From contig JAQVYO010000095.1 of assembly GCA_028708585.1 (NCBI GenBank), forward strand, positions 1 through 6,010: DNA of 6,010 nucleotides, written 5' to 3'. The notes under the pieces were generated by a model. That model did no database searches and was not told the origin of the DNA. It worked only from the letters and a program-made list of their open reading frames with translations. The position numbers and the translations under genes are program-made. Each line of letters begins with the position of its first letter. The stretch's first letter is position 1. Source of the DNA: Oscillospiraceae bacterium. Lineage in GTDB: Bacteria; Bacillota; Clostridia; Oscillospirales; Oscillospiraceae. Positions 5,500-6,010 of the stretch are shown here, in pieces.

Positions 5500-5949
5500 T
5501 CATTTGCCTGTGGAGCCGAAGCCGCCGGATCCCCGGGAGGTTTCCTCCAGCCAATCCGCCGGAACCAGCTCCGGCCGGGCCACCGGAACCACCGCAAGCT
5601 GCGCGATCCGGTCGCCCGGCTCTATAGTATACGCGCGGCGGGACAAATTCACAAGCCCAACTTTCAATTCTCCCCGGTAGTCGCTGTCGATGACGCCCAC
5701 GCCGTTTGAAAGGGAAATCCCGTGTTTCACGCCCAGGCCGCTGCGGGCGAACAAAAGCGCCATATAGGCCCGGGAAGGCAGCGCAATGGCGATCCCCGTC
5801 GGAACTGTGCGCAGTTCGCCGGGGGCAAGGGTCAAAGGTTCCTGAAGGCAGGCCCGCAGATCCATGGCGGCGGCGCCTTCCGTCGCATAGTCCGGCAGAG
5901 GAATTCTGTTCCCCATCAGGGGGGAGACGGCTTTGATTTTCAGCTGCAT
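5500..5949 (-). CDS. dut: Deoxyuridine 5'-triphosphate nucleotidohydrolase (dUTPase)
   Basis: The 149-residue protein is a complete trimeric-type dUTPase. All five family motifs are present: AMDLRA (28-33), ARSGLGVKHGI (68-78), GVIDSDYRGE with catalytic Asp88 and uracil-packing Tyr91 (85-94), GDRIAQLAV (112-120), and the C-terminal RGSGGFGSTG (139-148) that closes over the substrate. It splits dUTP into dUMP and diphosphate, keeping uracil out of DNA and supplying dUMP for thymidylate synthesis. Motif 1 has Ala28 where many homologues have Gly, a mild variation. The ATG at 5947-5949 starts 5 nt after the stop codon of the preceding gene, inside which lies its likely ribosome site GGGAGG (5963-5968, spacing 13 nt, rather long). 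It is tightly linked to maf downstream. Confidence 0.96.
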   Translation of the reverse strand: MQLKIKAVSPLMGNRIPLPDYATEGAAAMDLRACLQEPLTLAPGELRTVPTGIAIALPSRAYMALLFARSGLGVKHGISLSNGVGVIDSDYRGELKVGLVNLSRRAYTIEPGDRIAQLAVVPVARPELVPADWLEETSRGSGGFGSTGK

Positions 5950-5954
5950 GCGGT

Positions 5955-6010
5955 TTATTCAACCTCCCGATAATAAAGTCCTCTGGTAAATTCCCCCGGC
6001 TCGTAGATCC
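5955..6010 (-). CDS. C-terminal end of an unidentified gene (partial)
   Basis: The minus-strand frame read from the window edge gives IYEPGEFTRGLYYREVE followed by TAA at 5955-5957. The other two minus frames are less suitable: one stops within the GGAGGTTGA stretch and the other runs on through dut. The 5-nt distance to dut and the dut ribosome site inside this frame favour a real upstream operon member. Seventeen residues are too few to name a family. Confidence 0.55.
   Translation of the reverse strand, partial: IYEPGEFTRGLYYREVE
5963..5968 (-). promoter_or_regulatory. Likely ribosome binding site of dut
   Basis: GGGAGG on the minus strand lies inside the last codons of the preceding gene, 13 nt before the dut ATG. 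The spacing is longer than usual, but no better site is closer, which suggests translational coupling to the upstream gene. Confidence 0.5.

Noticed and set aside
4741..5709. Long plus-strand open frame of 322 codons across maf and dut
   Set aside because: It is antisense to two genes with complete catalytic motifs, is rich in R, P, G and H, as expected from a GC-rich shadow frame, and shows no domain.
5153..5962. Minus-strand open frame of 269 codons across dut and maf in another frame
   Set aside because: It starts at TTG immediately beside the dut ribosome site and runs through both genes out of frame; the protein is low-complexity in G, R, P and A.
1..6010. CRISPR array, insertion sequence, prophage, tRNA or rRNA
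   Set aside because: No regularly spaced direct repeats, transposase or integrase, terminal inverted repeats, or cloverleaf/rRNA sequence were seen on either strand.

Overview
The window reads as an ordinary chromosomal segment of a GC-rich member of the Firmicutes, most likely Clostridia and perhaps Oscillospiraceae/Ruminococcaceae. This is inferred from gene content and order (dut, maf, mreC, mreD, then a class B PBP2), from strong Shine-Dalgarno sites of the GGAGG/AAAGGAG kind, and from protein style. I ran no database search. Every confidently called gene lies on the minus strand, so transcription runs from the right end of the window to the left.

Right part (about 3300-6010): the last 17 codons of an unidentified gene are followed after 5 nt by dut (dUTPase), after a further 15 nt by maf (nucleotide pyrophosphatase), and after a 177-nt GC-rich, hairpin-containing gap by mreC, mreD and mrdA (PBP2). 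mreC starts at GTG behind a strong ribosome binding site. mreC to mreD is 21 nt and mreD to mrdA is 41 nt, so these three look co-transcribed. dut and maf clean non-canonical or surplus nucleotides from the pool. MreC, MreD and PBP2 are membrane components of the elongasome, which directs lateral peptidoglycan synthesis. mreB, usual between maf and mreC in this neighbourhood, is missing; RodA, the expected glycosyltransferase partner of PBP2, is not in the window either.

Middle part (872-1285): a 414-nt AT-rich gap separates mrdA from the next gene. It holds a possible 34-codon small ORF whose start codon lies inside a 13-bp hairpin, two further stem-loops (one a good terminator shape facing the plus strand), and a good minus-strand sigma-A-type promoter for the ATPase gene. 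Plausible plus-strand signals at both ends raise the possibility of a small plus-strand RNA.

Left part (1-871): a complete MoxR-type AAA+ ATPase gene with its own promoter and ribosome binding site, followed by a weak terminator-like structure at the window edge. Any partner gene (often a VWA-domain protein) would lie outside the window.

No tRNA, rRNA, CRISPR array, insertion sequence or phage element was seen. The coding part is conventional. The least explained sequence is the 872-1285 gap.
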